Below are positions 63,650 through 64,000 of a stretch of 64,000 nt of DNA, piece by piece. Position 1 is the stretch's first letter. Each line of letters opens with the position of its first letter. This DNA is from Sorangium cellulosum So ce56 (lineage in GTDB: Bacteria; Myxococcota_A; Polyangia; Polyangiales; Polyangiaceae), in the NCBI RefSeq assembly GCF_000067165.1, contig NC_010162.1, forward strand, positions 12,016,501 through 12,080,500, read 5' to 3'. A program made the position numbers and the translations under genes. The notes below the pieces were generated by a model. That model was not told the DNA's origin. It did no database searches and saw only the letters and a program-made list of their open reading frames with translations.

Positions 63650-64000
63650 GCGAGGGTTCCTCGTCGAGGGATCTGTTGGGATCCGCAGGAAGAGACGCCC
63701 GATGCTACCGAACTTCGACGCCACGGCGCGACAAAGAGTTCGTGCAGCGACGGCGCGGTGAGCTCGATCCGCAACGACGCCAGGAGCGCCAGGACACGTG
63801 TCGGTGTCCTCCGGCTGCTCGCCCGCTTGTCGGTCTTCTGTCGCCGAGCTGCTCGGCGCCAGTCTATGCGTCCCTGAGATCGCTCTGGACGTTCGCTGCT
63901 GGCAGGGACGGCTCGCCCGATGCGTCCGCCTGTGCGTTCGTCGCGGTCGTCGGCGGCTCGTGCGGCGGAGCCGCGGGCGGCTCGTGCGGCGGGGCCGCGG
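63650..64000. other. Upstream spacer, ending in 24-bp repeats
   Basis: No gene is recognised. It should hold the promoter of the lipoprotein-FadL operon. From 63952 a 24-bp unit (GGCGGCTCGTGCGGCGGAGC plus 4 nt) is repeated and runs off the window. It would code GGSCGGAA in the plus frame, perhaps a Gly-rich protein that continues beyond the edge. Confidence 0.4.

Overview
The window is high-GC (about 70%) DNA with the gene style of a large-genome myxobacterium, most likely Polyangiales/Sorangium-like. The signs are Hanks-type Ser/Thr kinases with TPR or ATPase tails, an FHA-GGDEF protein, many secreted Cys-rich lipoproteins, kelch-type and FG-GAP proteins, a MYXO-CTERM-like tail (TM plus RRRRR), GTG starts, and long accidental open frames on both strands. 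This assignment rests on style only; there is no rRNA or tRNA in the window.

Region 1 (1-6.3 kb): the end of a secreted Cys-rich protein, an OmpR-type response regulator, a LytM/M23-like protein that has lost its zinc ligands, a HEAT protein overlapping a methyltransferase, a BFD-like [2Fe-2S] protein and a QueD-type pterin enzyme. Region 2 (6.3-12.7 kb, minus strand): a GAF protein with a PtsP-like but His-less phosphotransfer domain, then a class III aminotransferase-luxE-luxC cluster, which is a possible fatty acid to aldehyde to amine route, and an FHA-GGDEF protein. Region 3 (12.7-24.9 kb): a gene-free kilobase with a GGAAC/GGAGC pentanucleotide array, then mostly housekeeping genes: class II glutamine amidotransferase, hemE, a small membrane protein, an M20 amidohydrolase, ApbE lipoprotein, enoyl-CoA hydratase, an M1 aminopeptidase with HEAT tail and a homocysteine methyltransferase/MTHFR fusion.

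Region 4 (24.9-39.3 kb): a beta-barrel protein, a small membrane-anchored protein, a large FG-GAP lipoprotein, a class V aminotransferase overlapping a YgiQ radical SAM gene, an ECF-like sigma factor, a secreted beta-helix protein and a LolD/FtsX-type ABC transporter. Region 5 (39.4-45.2 kb) is the accessory zone. It holds a decayed Uma2 fragment and a decayed MazEF-type toxin-antitoxin locus, a hybrid sensor kinase, a 42-bp tandem array of hairpin-forming units, a peptidoglycan-binding papain-like protein and a markedly low-GC kelch-like gene.

Region 6 (45.8-64 kb): a sigma-54 activator, a kelch lipoprotein with a Gly/Ser-rich stalk and MYXO-CTERM-like tail, two multi-domain Ser/Thr kinases, a frameshifted Cys-rich small gene, and a tightly packed operon of two paralogous lipoproteins plus a FadL-family outer-membrane channel. 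A dispersed inverted-repeat element (GAACCGCCAAG...CTTGGCGGTTC) occurs at 47.4 and 54.1 kb, with a half copy at 50.8 kb.
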